Source of the DNA: Pseudomonadota bacterium
GTDB taxonomy: Bacteria; Pseudomonadota; Alphaproteobacteria; Reyranellales; Reyranellaceae
Direction of reading: 5' to 3'
Assembly: GCA_023436825.1 (NCBI GenBank)
Contig: JAEZHS010000190.1
Coordinates: 1-15,373, forward strand
DNA length: 15,373 nucleotides
A program made the position numbers and the translations under genes. Positions within the stretch are counted from its first letter, which is position 1. Every line of letters starts with the position of its first letter. Positions 1 through 8,005 of this stretch are shown piece after piece. The notes beneath the pieces were generated by a model. The model saw nothing but the letters and a program-made list of their open reading frames with translations. It ran no database searches and was not told the origin of the DNA.

Positions 1-2
1 CC

Positions 3-1946
3 CTAGAAGGGCGGCCGTGCCTCTTCAGAAAGTTTAGTGACGGCAGCCCCGAGTTCAAGGACCTCCTGCTTTTCCGAGCCCAGGCGGCGGACGGCGACCG
101 TCTTGCCCTCCATGTCGCGGCGTCCGACGGCAAGGATCAGCGGGACATGGGCCAGCGAATGCTCGCGGACCTTGTAGTTGATCTTCTCGTTGCGCAGGTC
201 GGTCTCGACGCGCATGCCGGCCGCACGAAGCTTGGCTGCAACTTCATGGGAATAGGAGTCGGCGTCGTTGACGATCGTTGCCACTACCGCTTGCGTCGGC
301 GCCAGCCACAGCGGGAACCGACCGGCATAGTGCTCGATGAGAACGCCGATCATCCGCTCGAAGCTGCCGAAGATGGCGCGGTGCAGCATCACGGGGATCT
401 TGCGGCTGCCGTCCTCGGCGACGTAGCTCGCGCCCAGCCGCTCGGGCAGCATGAAGTCGACCTGCAGCGTGCCGCACTGCCAGTCGCGGCCGATTGCATC
501 GCGCAGCACGAATTCCAGTTTGGGACCGTAGAAAGCGCCCTCGCCGGGATTGAGGATCAGGTCGACACCGGCCGCCTTGGACGCCGACTTGAGCGCCCCC
601 TCGGCCTGGTCCCAGATCTCATCGAAGCCGATGCGCGTCGGTGGCCGGTCGGAGAACTTCACGAAGTAGTCCGAGAAGCCCAGATCCTTGTAGATCGAGT
701 CGAGCAGGCCGCAGAAGCGGATCGTCTCGGCCTCGATCTGGTCGGGGCTGCAGAAGATGTGAGCGTCATCCTGTGTGAAGGCGCGCACGCGCAGGATGCC
801 GTGCAGCGCACCCGACGGCTCGAAGCGGTGGCACGAACCCATCTCGGCCATGCGCAGCGGCAGCTCGCGATAGCTGCGCAGGCCTTGATTGAAGATCTGG
901 ATGTGGCATGGGCAGTTCATCGGCTTCAGCGCGAACATGCGCCGCGCCGGATCGGCGACGAACTCCTTCAGGCCTTCCTCGTTCTCGCTGAGATACATGT
1001 TCTCGCGAAAATTCTGCCAATGGCCCGACTTCTCCCACAGTCGCCGGTCGTTGAGCTGCGGCGTCTTCACCTCGACGTAGCCGCCCGCCTCGAGCCTGCG
1101 CCGCAGGTAGTTCTCGAGCGTGCGCCAGAACGTCCAGCCCTTGGGGTGCCAGTAGACCATGCCGGCGGCATCTTCCTGCTGATGGAAGAGGCCCATCTCC
1201 GGACCGAGCCGGCGATGGTCGCGCTTCTCGGCTTCCTCGATGCGGTGCAGGTAGGCCTTGAGGTCCTTGTCGGAGAAGAAGACCGTGCCGTAGACGCGCT
1301 GCAGCTGGGCGTTGTTGGCATCGCCGCGCCAGTAGGCGCCGGACACCTTCGTGAGCTTGAAGGCCTTGCCGAGCTTGCCCGTCGAGGGCAGGTGCGGGCC
1401 CAGGCACATGTCGAGCCAGTCGCCCTGACGATAAATCGAGATCTCCTCGTCCTTGGGCAGCTCGTCGGCCCACTCGGCCTTGAAGCTTTCGCCGTGCTGC
1501 TTGAAGTAGTCCTTGATCTTGGCGCGGTCCCAGATCTCGCGCGTGATCGGCAGGTCGCGGTCGACGATCTCGGCCATGCGCTGCTCGATCCTGGCGAAGT
1601 CCTCGGGCGAGAACGGCTGCTCGCGCACGAAGTCGTAGTAGAAGCCGTCCTCCGTCGCCGGACCGAACGTGATCTGCGTGCCGGGATAGAGCTCCTGGAC
1701 CGCCTGGGCGAGAACATGCGCCGCGTCGTGCCGCAGCAGCTCCAGTGCGTCGGGGTCGCGCGACGTCACGATGCCGATCTTGGCGTCGTGGTCGACGACG
1801 TGGGCGAGATCCTTCATCTTGCCGTCGACGCGCAGCGCCAGCGCCGCCTTGGCGAGGCCCGGGCCGATCGAGGCGGCGATGTCTGCGCCGCTCACCGGCT
1901 TGTCGAACGATCGGACCGAACCGTCCGGTAAGGAAATATTGATCAT
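3..1946 (-). CDS. thrS: Threonyl-tRNA synthetase
   Basis: Cytosolic class II aminoacyl-tRNA synthetase that charges tRNA-Thr with threonine. The 647-residue product has the full family layout: TGS domain (about 1-62), editing domain with HxxxH at H73/H77 plus C181 and H185 that hydrolyse Ser-tRNA-Thr, catalytic core (about 250-540), and a C-terminal anticodon-binding domain (about 545-640). The zinc/threonine site is visible as C345 (in KPMNCPCH), H396 (in TQDDAHIF) and H522 (in [12 protein letters not shown]), matching the E. coli C334/H385/H511 trio. ATG 1946 ([10 protein letters not shown]) is chosen because the TGS domain starts there; an upstream in-frame GTG at 1994 lies inside a hairpin. 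The Shine-Dalgarno is weak (GGTGG, about 5 nt upstream). The gene stands alone, with a promoter-like sequence and two leader hairpins upstream. Complete and intact. Confidence 0.98.
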   Translation of the reverse strand: MINISLPDGSVRSFDKPVSGADIAASIGPGLAKAALALRVDGKMKDLAHVVDHDAKIGIVTSRDPDALELLRHDAAHVLAQAVQELYPGTQITFGPATEDGFYYDFVREQPFSPEDFARIEQRMAEIVDRDLPITREIWDRAKIKDYFKQHGESFKAEWADELPKDEEISIYRQGDWLDMCLGPHLPSTGKLGKAFKLTKVSGAYWRGDANNAQLQRVYGTVFFSDKDLKAYLHRIEEAEKRDHRRLGPEMGLFHQQEDAAGMVYWHPKGWTFWRTLENYLRRRLEAGGYVEVKTPQLNDRRLWEKSGHWQNFRENMYLSENEEGLKEFVADPARRMFALKPMNCPCHIQIFNQGLRSYRELPLRMAEMGSCHRFEPSGALHGILRVRAFTQDDAHIFCSPDQIEAETIRFCGLLDSIYKDLGFSDYFVKFSDRPPTRIGFDEIWDQAEGALKSASKAAGVDLILNPGEGAFYGPKLEFVLRDAIGRDWQCGTLQVDFMLPERLGASYVAEDGSRKIPVMLHRAIFGSFERMIGVLIEHYAGRFPLWLAPTQAVVATIVNDADSYSHEVAAKLRAAGMRVETDLRNEKINYKVREHSLAHVPLILAVGRRDMEGKTVAVRRLGSEKQEVLELGAAVTKLSEEARPPF

Positions 1947-1981
1947 GGCAACCACCGAATAAGAAGATTCCGAACACAGCT

Positions 1982-2046
1982 CACGCGCCGACACGACGTG
2001 TCGGCGGCGCGTGGCCGGGAAGCGGCACGAATGCGCGCGCCCGGCC
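1982..2046 (-). promoter_or_regulatory. Two adjacent hairpins in the thrS leader
   Basis: Reading the minus strand, a first stem is formed by 2046-2040 with 2019-2013 (7 bp, CCGGGCC-type arms, 20-nt loop). A second is formed by 2005-1998 with 1994-1987 (GCCGACAC/GTGTCGGC, 8 bp perfect, 3-nt loop GTC) and is extended by 5 more pairs (2013-2009 with 1986-1982) across a 3-nt bulge. The second hairpin ends 35 nt before the thrS ATG. E. coli ThrRS represses its own mRNA by binding anticodon-arm-like hairpins; an analogous role here is only an inference. CGU, a threonine anticodon, occurs in the loop region of the second stem. The stems themselves are plain in the sequence. Confidence 0.4.
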
Positions 2047-2111
2047 GAATCAAGTTCGAACGGTGGTCGTGAAGCCTGGAGCGGTGAAAAACCGGCGTTC
2101 CATGTGGCTGG

Positions 2112-2139
2112 AGATAATTGCGGCCAAGCCGTGAGTCAA
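2112..2139 (-). promoter_or_regulatory. Candidate promoter for thrS
   Basis: On the minus strand, TTGACT (2139-2134) is followed after 16 nt by TTATCT (2117-2112), a reasonable sigma-70-type pair. It would start a transcript near 2105 with a leader of roughly 160 nt carrying the two hairpins. It lies in the 234-nt gap between the glycosyltransferase stop and the thrS start, so thrS need not depend on the upstream gene. No other strong signal was seen in this gap. Confidence 0.35.
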
Positions 2140-2180
2140 TGGCCAGGCGCAGCGTGTGGTTGCAGTGCGGCAGCGGTGAA

Positions 2181-3311
2181 TCAGCCCAGGCGCTCGTAAA
2201 GTTTCAGCAATTGGCGGTTGGCCTGGGCAAGGCCATAGCGGCTGCGCACCTGCTCCTGGGCGGTGCGGGCGAGCTCGGCCCGCCGTTCGGCGCCGAGCGA
2301 CAGCGCGCTCTGCAGGGCCTCGGTCAGCGCCGCCGGATCGCCTGCCGGAGCCAGCCAGCCGGTGACCCCGGGCAGCACCGGTTCGGCCGCACCGCCGCCG
2401 TCCTCGGCCACCACCGGGCGGCCCATCGCCTGCGCCTCGACCAGGGTGCGGCTGAATCCCTGCCGTGCGCCGCCGGTCGACACCACGACATCGGCCAGCA
2501 TGTAGGCGGCTGGCATGTCGTCGACGTAGGGGCCGATCTGCATGCGACCTGCCAGCTCGGCCGCAACGATGGCGCGCTCCAGCTCGCGCTCGAACGGTGT
2601 CGGTACGCCCGCCGACCCCAACAGCAGGCAGAAGACGTCGTCACGGCCCAGGCGCTTCACCGCCTCGATCAGGATCTTCTGGCCGCGATCCTCGTCGAAG
2701 CGCGCCGGGCAGAGGATGAGGTGGCTGCCGTCCGGAACGCGCAGCTCCGAGGCAAGCTTGATCACCCGGTCGGCGCGCACGACGGCGGGGTCGAAGCGGT
2801 CGAAGTTGATGCCGGGCGGGATCGTCTCCAGGCGGCCGTCGAGGGTGGGGAAGCGCTGCAGCGCATCGCGCGCCACGTGGTCCGACACGGCGATCACGGC
2901 GTCGGCGCGCGCCTGTCGGCGCTCGACGAAGCGCTCGGCAATGCCGTCGGCGAGAAAGGGCGCGTGGAGGGTGGCGATCCACTTGATGCCGAGCCGCCGC
3001 GCCAGGGCGCGCGCCACCCAGGCGGTATTGGGCGAACGCGCCTGGATCACCGAGACGCGCGCCTCGCGAAGGCTCGCGGCGAGCTTGCCGGGCAGCCTCA
3101 GGCGGCCCCACAGCGGATGGCCGCCCTCCGGCAGCTCCAGATGCGTGGCGCGAAGCCTCAACAGATCGGGCACCATGGCGCCGCCAGGCGATGCGACGAT
3201 GGCCGAGCCGCCGGCGACGATCACGGCCTGCGCGGCGTCAAGCGTTGCGCGCGCCAGGCCGCCGCCGGCGAGGCTGGGAACGATCTGCAGAAGAGTGGGA
3301 GCGGCGGGCAC
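2181..3311 (-). CDS. Glycosyltransferase, GT4-like (group 1)
   Basis: Predicted retaining, GT-B-fold glycosyltransferase, probably acting at the cytoplasmic face of the membrane on a surface glycan or lipid; donor and acceptor cannot be read from sequence. With the GTG start at 3311 the protein is 376 residues: an N-terminal Rossmann-like half (LLQIVPSLAGGGLARATLD, 7-25; HAPF, 116-119), then PGINFDRF (166-173) at the linker, and the C-terminal donor-binding half with ARF and the EX7E-like block E292...E310 (VEAQAMGRPVVAEDGGGAAE). GTG 3311 is preferred because family members begin with this LQ(I/V)VP strand and because the earlier GTG at 3404 would run back through the divergent hydrolase gene. 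No clear Shine-Dalgarno precedes it. No other polysaccharide genes are nearby, so it looks like an orphan transferase. Confidence 0.88.
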   Translation of the reverse strand: MPAAPTLLQIVPSLAGGGLARATLDAAQAVIVAGGSAIVASPGGAMVPDLLRLRATHLELPEGGHPLWGRLRLPGKLAASLREARVSVIQARSPNTAWVARALARRLGIKWIATLHAPFLADGIAERFVERRQARADAVIAVSDHVARDALQRFPTLDGRLETIPPGINFDRFDPAVVRADRVIKLASELRVPDGSHLILCPARFDEDRGQKILIEAVKRLGRDDVFCLLLGSAGVPTPFERELERAIVAAELAGRMQIGPYVDDMPAAYMLADVVVSTGGARQGFSRTLVEAQAMGRPVVAEDGGGAAEPVLPGVTGWLAPAGDPAALTEALQSALSLGAERRAELARTAQEQVRSRYGLAQANRQLLKLYERLG

Positions 3312-3354
3312 GTCGGCTTGGCGGAAGGTTGATTGTTGTGGCAGGTAACACGGG

Positions 3355-4107
3355 ATGACCAGCGACGATAGAGTGCAAAGACTGCGGCGTCCTGACGGCA
3401 ACACCGTTGCCTATGCGACGACATCGGGTCGCACGCCGACGGTGGCGTTCCTGGGCGGCTTCCGTTCCGACATGACCGGCACCAAGGCGATGGCGCTGGA
3501 GGATTGGGCGCAGCGCACCGGTCGGGCTTACGTGCGCTTCGACTATCTCGGCCACGGCCAGTCGTCCGGCCGCTTCGAGGACGGCACGATCGGCCGTTGG
3601 CTCGACGATTCGCTTGCCGTGCTCGACCAGCTCACCGAGGGCAAGCTGGTGCTGGTCGGGTCGAGCATGGGCGGCTGGCTGTCATTGCTGGCAGCACGGG
3701 CGCGCCCCGAGCGCCTGGCCGGCCTGGTGCTGATCGCGGCGGCGCCCGACTTCACCGAGCGCATGCTGCTGAAAGGCCTGTCGCCGGAGGATCGCGCCAG
3801 GCTGCAGCACGACGGTCGGCTGGAGCGTCCGTCGCAGTATTCGCCCGAGCCGTCGGTGTTCACGTGGAAGCTGATCGAGGAGGGGCGCCATCACCTCCTG
3901 CTCGACAAGAAGCTCGCCTTGCCCTGCCCGGTGCGTCTGCTGCACGGCCAAAGCGATCCCGACGTGCCGTGGGAGTATTCCCTGCAGATCGCCGATCACA
4001 TGGAAGCGCCCGAGGTGATCACCACCCTGATCAAGGGCGGCGACCATCGCCTCAGCACGCCCGCCGACATCGCGCGGTTGATTGCGACGGTGGAAGAGCT
4101 CTTGTGA
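3355..4107 (+). CDS. Alpha/beta hydrolase, ABHD10-like
   Basis: A 250-residue serine hydrolase without signal peptide, so probably cytosolic. The catalytic triad is readable: nucleophile S104 in GSSMGG (102-107), acid D201 in HGQSDPDVPW, and H231 in GGDHRLS. The stretches GSSMGGWLSLLAARARPE and HGQSDPDVPWEYSLQIAD, followed by the DHR histidine, resemble mitochondrial ABHD10, an acyl-protein thioesterase / acyl-glucuronide esterase, so a carboxyl- or thio-esterase activity is the best guess; the natural substrate is unknown. It is divergent from the glycosyltransferase with only 43 bp between starts, so their promoters must overlap each other or the genes. It converges on the SDR gene. A purine run (CACGGG) directly precedes ATG and AGG lies further upstream. 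Confidence 0.9.
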   Translation: MTSDDRVQRLRRPDGNTVAYATTSGRTPTVAFLGGFRSDMTGTKAMALEDWAQRTGRAYVRFDYLGHGQSSGRFEDGTIGRWLDDSLAVLDQLTEGKLVLVGSSMGGWLSLLAARARPERLAGLVLIAAAPDFTERMLLKGLSPEDRARLQHDGRLERPSQYSPEPSVFTWKLIEEGRHHLLLDKKLALPCPVRLLHGQSDPDVPWEYSLQIADHMEAPEVITTLIKGGDHRLSTPADIARLIATVEELL

Positions 4108-4108
4108 G

Positions 4109-4174
4109 GGGGTGCAACGCGAAGATCGTCTCTTGCATCACCCCTCACCCAACCTCTCCCCCAAGGGGGAGAGG
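4109..4174. repeat. Palindromic repeat at a convergent junction (copy 1)
   Basis: Between the convergent hydrolase and SDR genes a perfect 10-bp inverted repeat, CCTCTCCCCC (4153-4162) and its complement (4165-4174), flanks a 2-nt AA loop. A weaker stem (GGGGTG 4109-4114 with CACCCC 4139-4144) lies just before it. The same 10-bp arms recur at 6571-6593. There is no T-tract, so a classical intrinsic terminator is not shown, but a strong stem between convergent genes could stop transcription or protect 3' ends. The SDR stop codon (4145-4147) and its last codons lie inside the element. Confidence 0.75.
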
Positions 4175-5029
4175 AGCATGAGCGATCGCGCGTAGCCCGT
4201 CCTTGTACGTCGGATAGCGCAATGCCACGCCCAGCTCGTTCTTGATCTTGTCGTTTCGCACGCGGCGGTTTTCTGAATAGAACGAGCGCGCCATCGCGCT
4301 CATGGTCGGCGCCACGTCGTCCCACGGCACGACCGGCGGCGCCGGCTCGCCCAAGAGCTCGCAGGCGAAGGCGACGACTTCGCCGGTCGAGGCCGGCAGA
4401 TCGTCGGCGACGTTGTAGATCGCGCCTCCGCGTGCCCGGCTGAGCGCCAGCAGCACCGTGCCGGCGACGTCCTCGACATGGATGCGCGAGAAGACCTGGC
4501 CCGGCTTGTCGATGCGGCGGGCCGTGCCTGCCTTCACCTGGTCGATCGTGCTGCGGCCGGGCCCGTAGATGCCGGGCAGGCGGAAGATGTCGACGGCCGA
4601 GCCCATCTCCATGCCCATCGCCTGCCAGCCACGCTCGGTTGCCAGGCGCGCGATGCTGCGTGGCTGGACGGGACGCGGCGGAGTGTCCTCATCGACCCAG
4701 CCGCCGCCATGGTCGCCGTACACGCCGGTGGTCGAGAGATAGCCCAGCCAGCGCGCATCGCGCATCACACGTGCCGAAGTCTTCAGAGCAGGGTCGCCGG
4801 TCGTGCCCGGCGCGATGGTGCAGAGGACGTGCGACGCGCTGCCAAATGCCTCGGCCGGCAGTGCCGCCGTGCCGTCGAACTGATGCGCCTCGAAGCCCTG
4901 CTGCTTCAGCTCTTCCGCTCTCTCGTTCGTCCGGCAGGTCCCGGCCACGCGCCAGCCGGCCGCCCTGGCAAGCTTGGCGATTTCAAGGCCACAATAGCCC
5001 AGGCCAAAGATGAAAAGACGTCCTGTCAT
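4145..5029 (-). CDS. SDR-family NAD(P)-dependent epimerase-like protein
   Basis: Atypical/extended short-chain dehydrogenase with a Rossmann fold. The nucleotide-binding loop is GLGYCG (9-14, a GxGYxG variant). STTGVYGD (99-106) supplies a serine/tyrosine pair, and RLPGIYGPGR (150-159) is the usual extended-SDR loop. The classical YxxxK is not seen after Y104, as in YeeZ-like proteins, so catalytic activity on sugars is uncertain. Length is 294 residues. The normal fold seems to end near GLRAIA (279-284); the last ten residues (HAPLPLGGEVG) are translated from the palindromic repeat downstream, so the C-terminus has probably been reset by repeat insertion. Start ATG 5029 directly precedes the Rossmann strand; Shine-Dalgarno weak. 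Divergent from the TPR gene by 36 bp. Confidence 0.85.
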   Translation of the reverse strand: MTGRLFIFGLGYCGLEIAKLARAAGWRVAGTCRTNERAEELKQQGFEAHQFDGTAALPAEAFGSASHVLCTIAPGTTGDPALKTSARVMRDARWLGYLSTTGVYGDHGGGWVDEDTPPRPVQPRSIARLATERGWQAMGMEMGSAVDIFRLPGIYGPGRSTIDQVKAGTARRIDKPGQVFSRIHVEDVAGTVLLALSRARGGAIYNVADDLPASTGEVVAFACELLGEPAPPVVPWDDVAPTMSAMARSFYSENRRVRNDKIKNELGVALRYPTYKDGLRAIAHAPLPLGGEVG

Positions 5030-5065
5030 CTTGTCAGAATCGCCGCGACGCGGTTCTTTTCAAGA

Positions 5066-5893
5066 ATGTTGTTTTCCCGCCTGGTATTCTGCCTTGCGCT
5101 GTTCGCCGCTGTGCCATGCGCCGCGCAGGGCTTGAGCATCATCGACGAATCTCCGGACCATCTGCGCAAGTACAATGAATGCATGAACTTGGCGCGCGCC
5201 GAGCCCTTGAAGGCCTTGCCGATCGCCGAGAAGTGGCATGCCCAGGGCGGTGGCTTGGCCGCCCGTCACTGCGTGGCGACCGCCATGTATGGCGCCGGCC
5301 GCTTCCTTCCGGCGGCGGCACAGTTCGAATCGATCGCGCGCGACATGGGCAAGGATCGTCCCGGCCTGCGTGCCGAGCTGTGGGCGCAGGCCGGCCAGGC
5401 CTTCATGGAGGCAGGCCTGCCCGAGAAGGCGACGGAGGCTCAAAGCCGCGCCCTCGAGCTCAATACCAAGGACGCCGATCTGTGGCTCGATCGCGGCTTG
5501 AGCTTCGCCGCCCTGAAGGCCTGGCCGCGCGCCATCTCCGACTTCGACCGTGCGCTCGCGCTTCGGCGCGACGACGTCGAGATCCTGGTGCTGCGGGCCG
5601 CGGCCTGGCGCAACGCGGGCAATCCGGCGAAGGCCTATGAGGATGCCTCGCGCGCGCTGAAGGTGGCGCCCGATCACTCCGAGGCCCTGCTCGAGCGCGG
5701 CTTCGCCAGCCTGGCGCGCGGCGATCGCGGCTCGGCCAACCTCGACTTCAGCTCCGTCCTGCGCCTGGTGCCGCCGGGCTCGAGCGCCGCGCACGGCGCC
5801 GAAGCCGGCCTGCGCGGCGAGCAGCCGTCGGCGGCAGCTCCGGTTTCTCCGTCGACGCCTGCTGTTCCACCGAAGAGTGGGGGGAAGAAGTAG
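5066..5893 (+). CDS. Exported TPR-repeat protein
   Basis: A 275-residue protein with an N-terminal signal peptide (MLFSRLVFCLALFAAVPCAA, cleavage near A20-Q21), so periplasmic. From about residue 103 to 238 there are three to four tetratricopeptide-type helical hairpins; the best are LWLDRGLSFAALKAWPRAI (139-157) and LVLRAAAWRNAGNPAKAYED (174-193). The TPR stack implies a protein-protein scaffold; the partner is unknown. The tail (251-275) is A/P/S-rich and ends in GGKK. C38 and C69 could form a disulfide. The frame is open for almost 600 nt upstream, antisense to the SDR gene, but the signal peptide fixes the start at ATG 5066. Shine-Dalgarno is weak (AAGA close to ATG). Followed after 36 nt by another exported-protein gene, likely co-transcribed. 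Confidence 0.88.
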   Translation: MLFSRLVFCLALFAAVPCAAQGLSIIDESPDHLRKYNECMNLARAEPLKALPIAEKWHAQGGGLAARHCVATAMYGAGRFLPAAAQFESIARDMGKDRPGLRAELWAQAGQAFMEAGLPEKATEAQSRALELNTKDADLWLDRGLSFAALKAWPRAISDFDRALALRRDDVEILVLRAAAWRNAGNPAKAYEDASRALKVAPDHSEALLERGFASLARGDRGSANLDFSSVLRLVPPGSSAAHGAEAGLRGEQPSAAAPVSPSTPAVPPKSGGKK

Positions 5894-5929
5894 CGTCTCC
5901 ACGACCCCTGATGTAAGAGCCGGTAGACA

Positions 5930-6559
5930 ATGAATCGTATCCTGGTCCTGCTTCTCACCCTCCTGGCTGGTGGCGCCGCCGCCCAACAGCAGCAGCAGCC
6001 GTCCACACCTTATTATCCCGCGCCGCCGCCGACTCAGGCGCCGACCGTGCAACAGGGAGCGCCGACCACCGGGCTCACCTCGCCGCTGCCGGCCAGCATT
6101 CCCAAGATCGACCGCACCGAGATCGCCTCGGACGCCGAGGCCCAGCTCTTTGCCGATGCGCGCAAGATCGTCTGGGGCCGCTATGCCAAGGTGAAGGGCG
6201 CCAAGCCGGGGGACCTCAGCGTCACCCGGCAGGGCAATGTCTGGGTCGTGAGGGGCCGCATCGACAGCGTGGCGCCCGGCAGCGAGGGCGACTGGGCCTC
6301 GGTCGACGGCGTGGTCGAGAAGATCACCCCGGGCCTGGTGCAGATCAGGGGCGAGGTCGCCTTCCGCGTCGCCAAGGTCGAGAAGGGCACGGCCTGCAAG
6401 GTAGCCGGCGTGCTGAACTTCAAGCGCTCGGGCAAGTCGCACGTCTGGCGCCTGGCCGAAGGCGACAATCCCTGCGATGGCATGCGCGAGGGCTTCGATC
6501 TGGTCTACGAGAAGCCGGCCGAGAAGAAGCCTGTGCCGGCCCAACCAAAGCGGAGCTGA
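5930..6559 (+). CDS. Exported protein of unknown function, Q/P-rich linker
   Basis: I do not recognise the family. The 209-residue product has a signal peptide (MNRILVLLLTLLAGGAAA, cleavage near A18), then a low-complexity Q/P/T linker (19-58, including five consecutive Q at 19-23), then a compact domain from about 60 to 195 and a charged K/P tail. The domain alternates beta-type stretches (LSVTRQGNVWVVRGRIDSV, LVQIRGEVAFRVAKV, SHVWRLAEGDN) and has only two cysteines, C156 and C182, likely a disulfide in the periplasm. It lies 36 nt behind the TPR gene on the same strand, so the two probably form one exported unit. Start ATG 5930 is set by the signal peptide. Its 3' end faces rnhA across a palindromic repeat. 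Confidence 0.8.
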   Translation: MNRILVLLLTLLAGGAAAQQQQQPSTPYYPAPPPTQAPTVQQGAPTTGLTSPLPASIPKIDRTEIASDAEAQLFADARKIVWGRYAKVKGAKPGDLSVTRQGNVWVVRGRIDSVAPGSEGDWASVDGVVEKITPGLVQIRGEVAFRVAKVEKGTACKVAGVLNFKRSGKSHVWRLAEGDNPCDGMREGFDLVYEKPAEKKPVPAQPKRS

Positions 6560-6570
6560 TCCCTCATATT

Positions 6571-6617
6571 CCTCTCCCCCCAAGGGGGAGAGGGAGTCAC
6601 GAGGGCGGGACGCCCTC
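6571..6617. repeat. Compound palindromic repeat at a convergent junction (copy 2)
   Basis: Two palindromes side by side. The first has arms CCTCTCCCCC (6571-6580) and its complement (6584-6593) around a CAA loop, the same 10-bp arms as at 4153-4174. The second is GAGGGCG (6601-6607) with CGCCCTC (6611-6617) around GGA. The element separates the exported-protein gene from the convergent rnhA. The rnhA stop (6597-6599) and the codons for its last residues (EGVPPS) fall inside the second palindrome. Two distinct repeat types fused next to each other suggests a mosaic intergenic element. Confidence 0.75.
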
Positions 6618-7058
6618 GGTTCGGATCTTGAGGATCTCATTGCGCGCCAGCTGGTCGGCGCGCTCGTTCTCAGGATGGCCGCTATGGCCCTTGACCCAAC
6701 GCCATTCGACCTGGTGCGGCGCGCGGGCGGCGTCGAGACGCTGCCACAGCTCGACGTTCTTCACTGGCTTCTTGTCGGCGGTGCGCCAGCCGTTTCTCTT
6801 CCAGCCGTGGATCCACTTGGTGACGCCGTCCTTGACGTAGATGCTGTCGGTCCAGACTCGGACATTGCACGGCCGCTTCAGCGCCTCCAGCCCCCTGATG
6901 GCCGCCATCAGCTCCATGCGGTTGTTGGTCGTGGCCGAATCGCCGCCTGACAATTCGCGCTCCCTGTTGCCGGTGCGAAGGATCGCTCCCCAGCCACCCG
7001 GCCCAGGATTTCCGCTGCACGCGCCGTCAGTGAAGATCTCGACTTCGGGATCGCTCAC
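6597..7058 (-). CDS. rnhA: Ribonuclease HI
   Basis: Cytosolic endonuclease that cuts the RNA strand of RNA:DNA hybrids (R-loops, Okazaki primers). The 153-residue length matches the type HI family. The catalytic carboxylates D11 ([12 protein letters not shown]), E49 (NNRMELMA), D71 (WTDSIYV) and D135 (NERADQLA) and the conserved H125 ([10 protein letters not shown]) match E. coli D10/E48/D70/D134/H124; the W-rich basic handle ([11 protein letters not shown], 81-91) is present. The start is GTG 7058: it begins [12 protein letters not shown] and overlaps the thrB stop by 4 nt (GTGA), so translation is probably coupled. No strong Shine-Dalgarno of its own. The last residues EGVPPS come from a palindromic repeat. 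Third gene of ispH-thrB-rnhA. Confidence 0.97.
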   Translation of the reverse strand: MSDPEVEIFTDGACSGNPGPGGWGAILRTGNRERELSGGDSATTNNRMELMAAIRGLEALKRPCNVRVWTDSIYVKDGVTKWIHGWKRNGWRTADKKPVKNVELWQRLDAARAPHQVEWRWVKGHSGHPENERADQLARNEILKIRTEGVPPS

Positions 7059-8005
7059 AGTCCGTAATCCGCAATCGATGCGATGCCGCGGTGGAACCGG
7101 AGCTTGGCGAGGTATTCTTGCGGATCCTTGCGCTTGACCAGGGCATCGGGCGGCGTGTGTACCCAGTCGTACAGCCGCGTCAGCAGGAAGCGCAGCGCCG
7201 CACCGCGCGCCAGCAGCGGCAGGACCTTGCGTTCGTCGCCGCCGAGCGGCCGCACGGCTTCGTAGCCTTGCAGGAGGGCGCGGCCCTTGGTGGCGTTGAA
7301 CGACTTGTCGGGCTCGAAGCACCAGGCGTTGAGGCAGATCGCCACGTCGTAGGCGAAGGCGTCGTTGCAGGCGAAGTAGAAGTCGATCAGCCCCGACAGC
7401 TTGTCGTGCAGGAAAAGCACGTTGTCGTTGAACAGGTCGGCATGGATGACGCCCGATGGCAGGCCGGTCGGCCAATTGGCTTCGAAGAAATCAATCTCGG
7501 CCTTGAGCTCGGCGGCGAGCGGCGCATCGATATGATGCCGCGAGCCTTCGTAGAGTGGCCGCCAGCCCGCGACCGACAAGGCGTTGGGCCGCTTGAGCTC
7601 GAAGTCGCGGCCGGCCAGGTGCAGGGCGGCGAGCGCCTCACCGACCTGGCTGCAATGGCCGGGCATCATGCGCCGCGGCCACAGCCCCTGCAGGAAGGTC
7701 GTGATGGCCGCCGGCCGTTCCGCCAGGGTGCGCAGCGCCTTGCCGTCGCGACCGTGGATCGGTCGCGGGCAGTTGATGCCGCGGGCGGCGAGGTGGTCCA
7801 TCAGGCCGAGGAAGAACGGCAGGTCCTTCGGATCGACGCGCTTCTCGTAGAGCGTGACGAAGTAGGGGCCCTTGGTGGTGGTCAGCAGGTAGTTGGAGTT
7901 CTCCACTCCCTCGGCGATGCCCTTGAAGGATTCGGGTTCGCCGATGTCGTACTCGGCGAGGAAGGCTTCCAGCTCGGCGTCGCTAACTTCGGTATAGACC
8001 GCCAT
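7055..8005 (-). CDS. thrB: Homoserine kinase, APH-fold type
   Basis: ATP-dependent phosphorylation of L-homoserine to O-phosphohomoserine, the penultimate step of threonine synthesis, in the cytosol. The 316-residue protein is the aminoglycoside-phosphotransferase-fold ThrB common in alphaproteobacteria, not the GHMP-type enzyme of E. coli. Readable elements: N-terminal lobe with GVENSNYLL (33-41) and the FVTLYEKR strand (49-56), catalytic loop [11 protein letters not shown] (188-198, base D190) and metal-binding IDF (207-209, D208) in [14 protein letters not shown] 8005 shares one base with the ispH stop (TGATG), and its own stop overlaps the rnhA GTG, so the three genes are translated as a chain. 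GGTGG lies about 5 nt before the ATG. No other threonine-pathway gene is present here except the unlinked thrS. Confidence 0.95.
   Translation of the reverse strand: MAVYTEVSDAELEAFLAEYDIGEPESFKGIAEGVENSNYLLTTTKGPYFVTLYEKRVDPKDLPFFLGLMDHLAARGINCPRPIHGRDGKALRTLAERPAAITTFLQGLWPRRMMPGHCSQVGEALAALHLAGRDFELKRPNALSVAGWRPLYEGSRHHIDAPLAAELKAEIDFFEANWPTGLPSGVIHADLFNDNVLFLHDKLSGLIDFYFACNDAFAYDVAICLNAWCFEPDKSFNATKGRALLQGYEAVRPLGGDERKVLPLLARGAALRFLLTRLYDWVHTPPDALVKRKDPQEYLAKLRFHRGIASIADYGL

Noticed and set aside
147..1931. A 594-codon open frame on the plus strand, opposite thrS.
   Set aside because: It is the mirror of a confirmed thrS in GC-rich DNA, has R/L/A/V-rich low-quality composition and no family motif.
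2118..3332. A 404-codon plus-strand frame opposite the glycosyltransferase.
   Set aside because: Composition is of antisense type (A/G/R/H-rich) and the opposite frame carries clear GT4 motifs.
3312..3404. An earlier GTG start for the glycosyltransferase at 3404.
   Set aside because: The added 31 residues overlap the divergent hydrolase coding region and have no domain; GTG 3311 fits the family start.
4478..5065. A 196-residue N-terminal extension of the TPR protein.
   Set aside because: It is antisense to the SDR gene, and a clean signal peptide begins at ATG 5066.
5060..6640. A 526-codon open frame on the minus strand spanning the TPR gene, the exported-protein gene and the repeat.
   Set aside because: It crosses two well-supported genes with signal peptides and an intergenic palindrome; its sequence looks like antisense translation.
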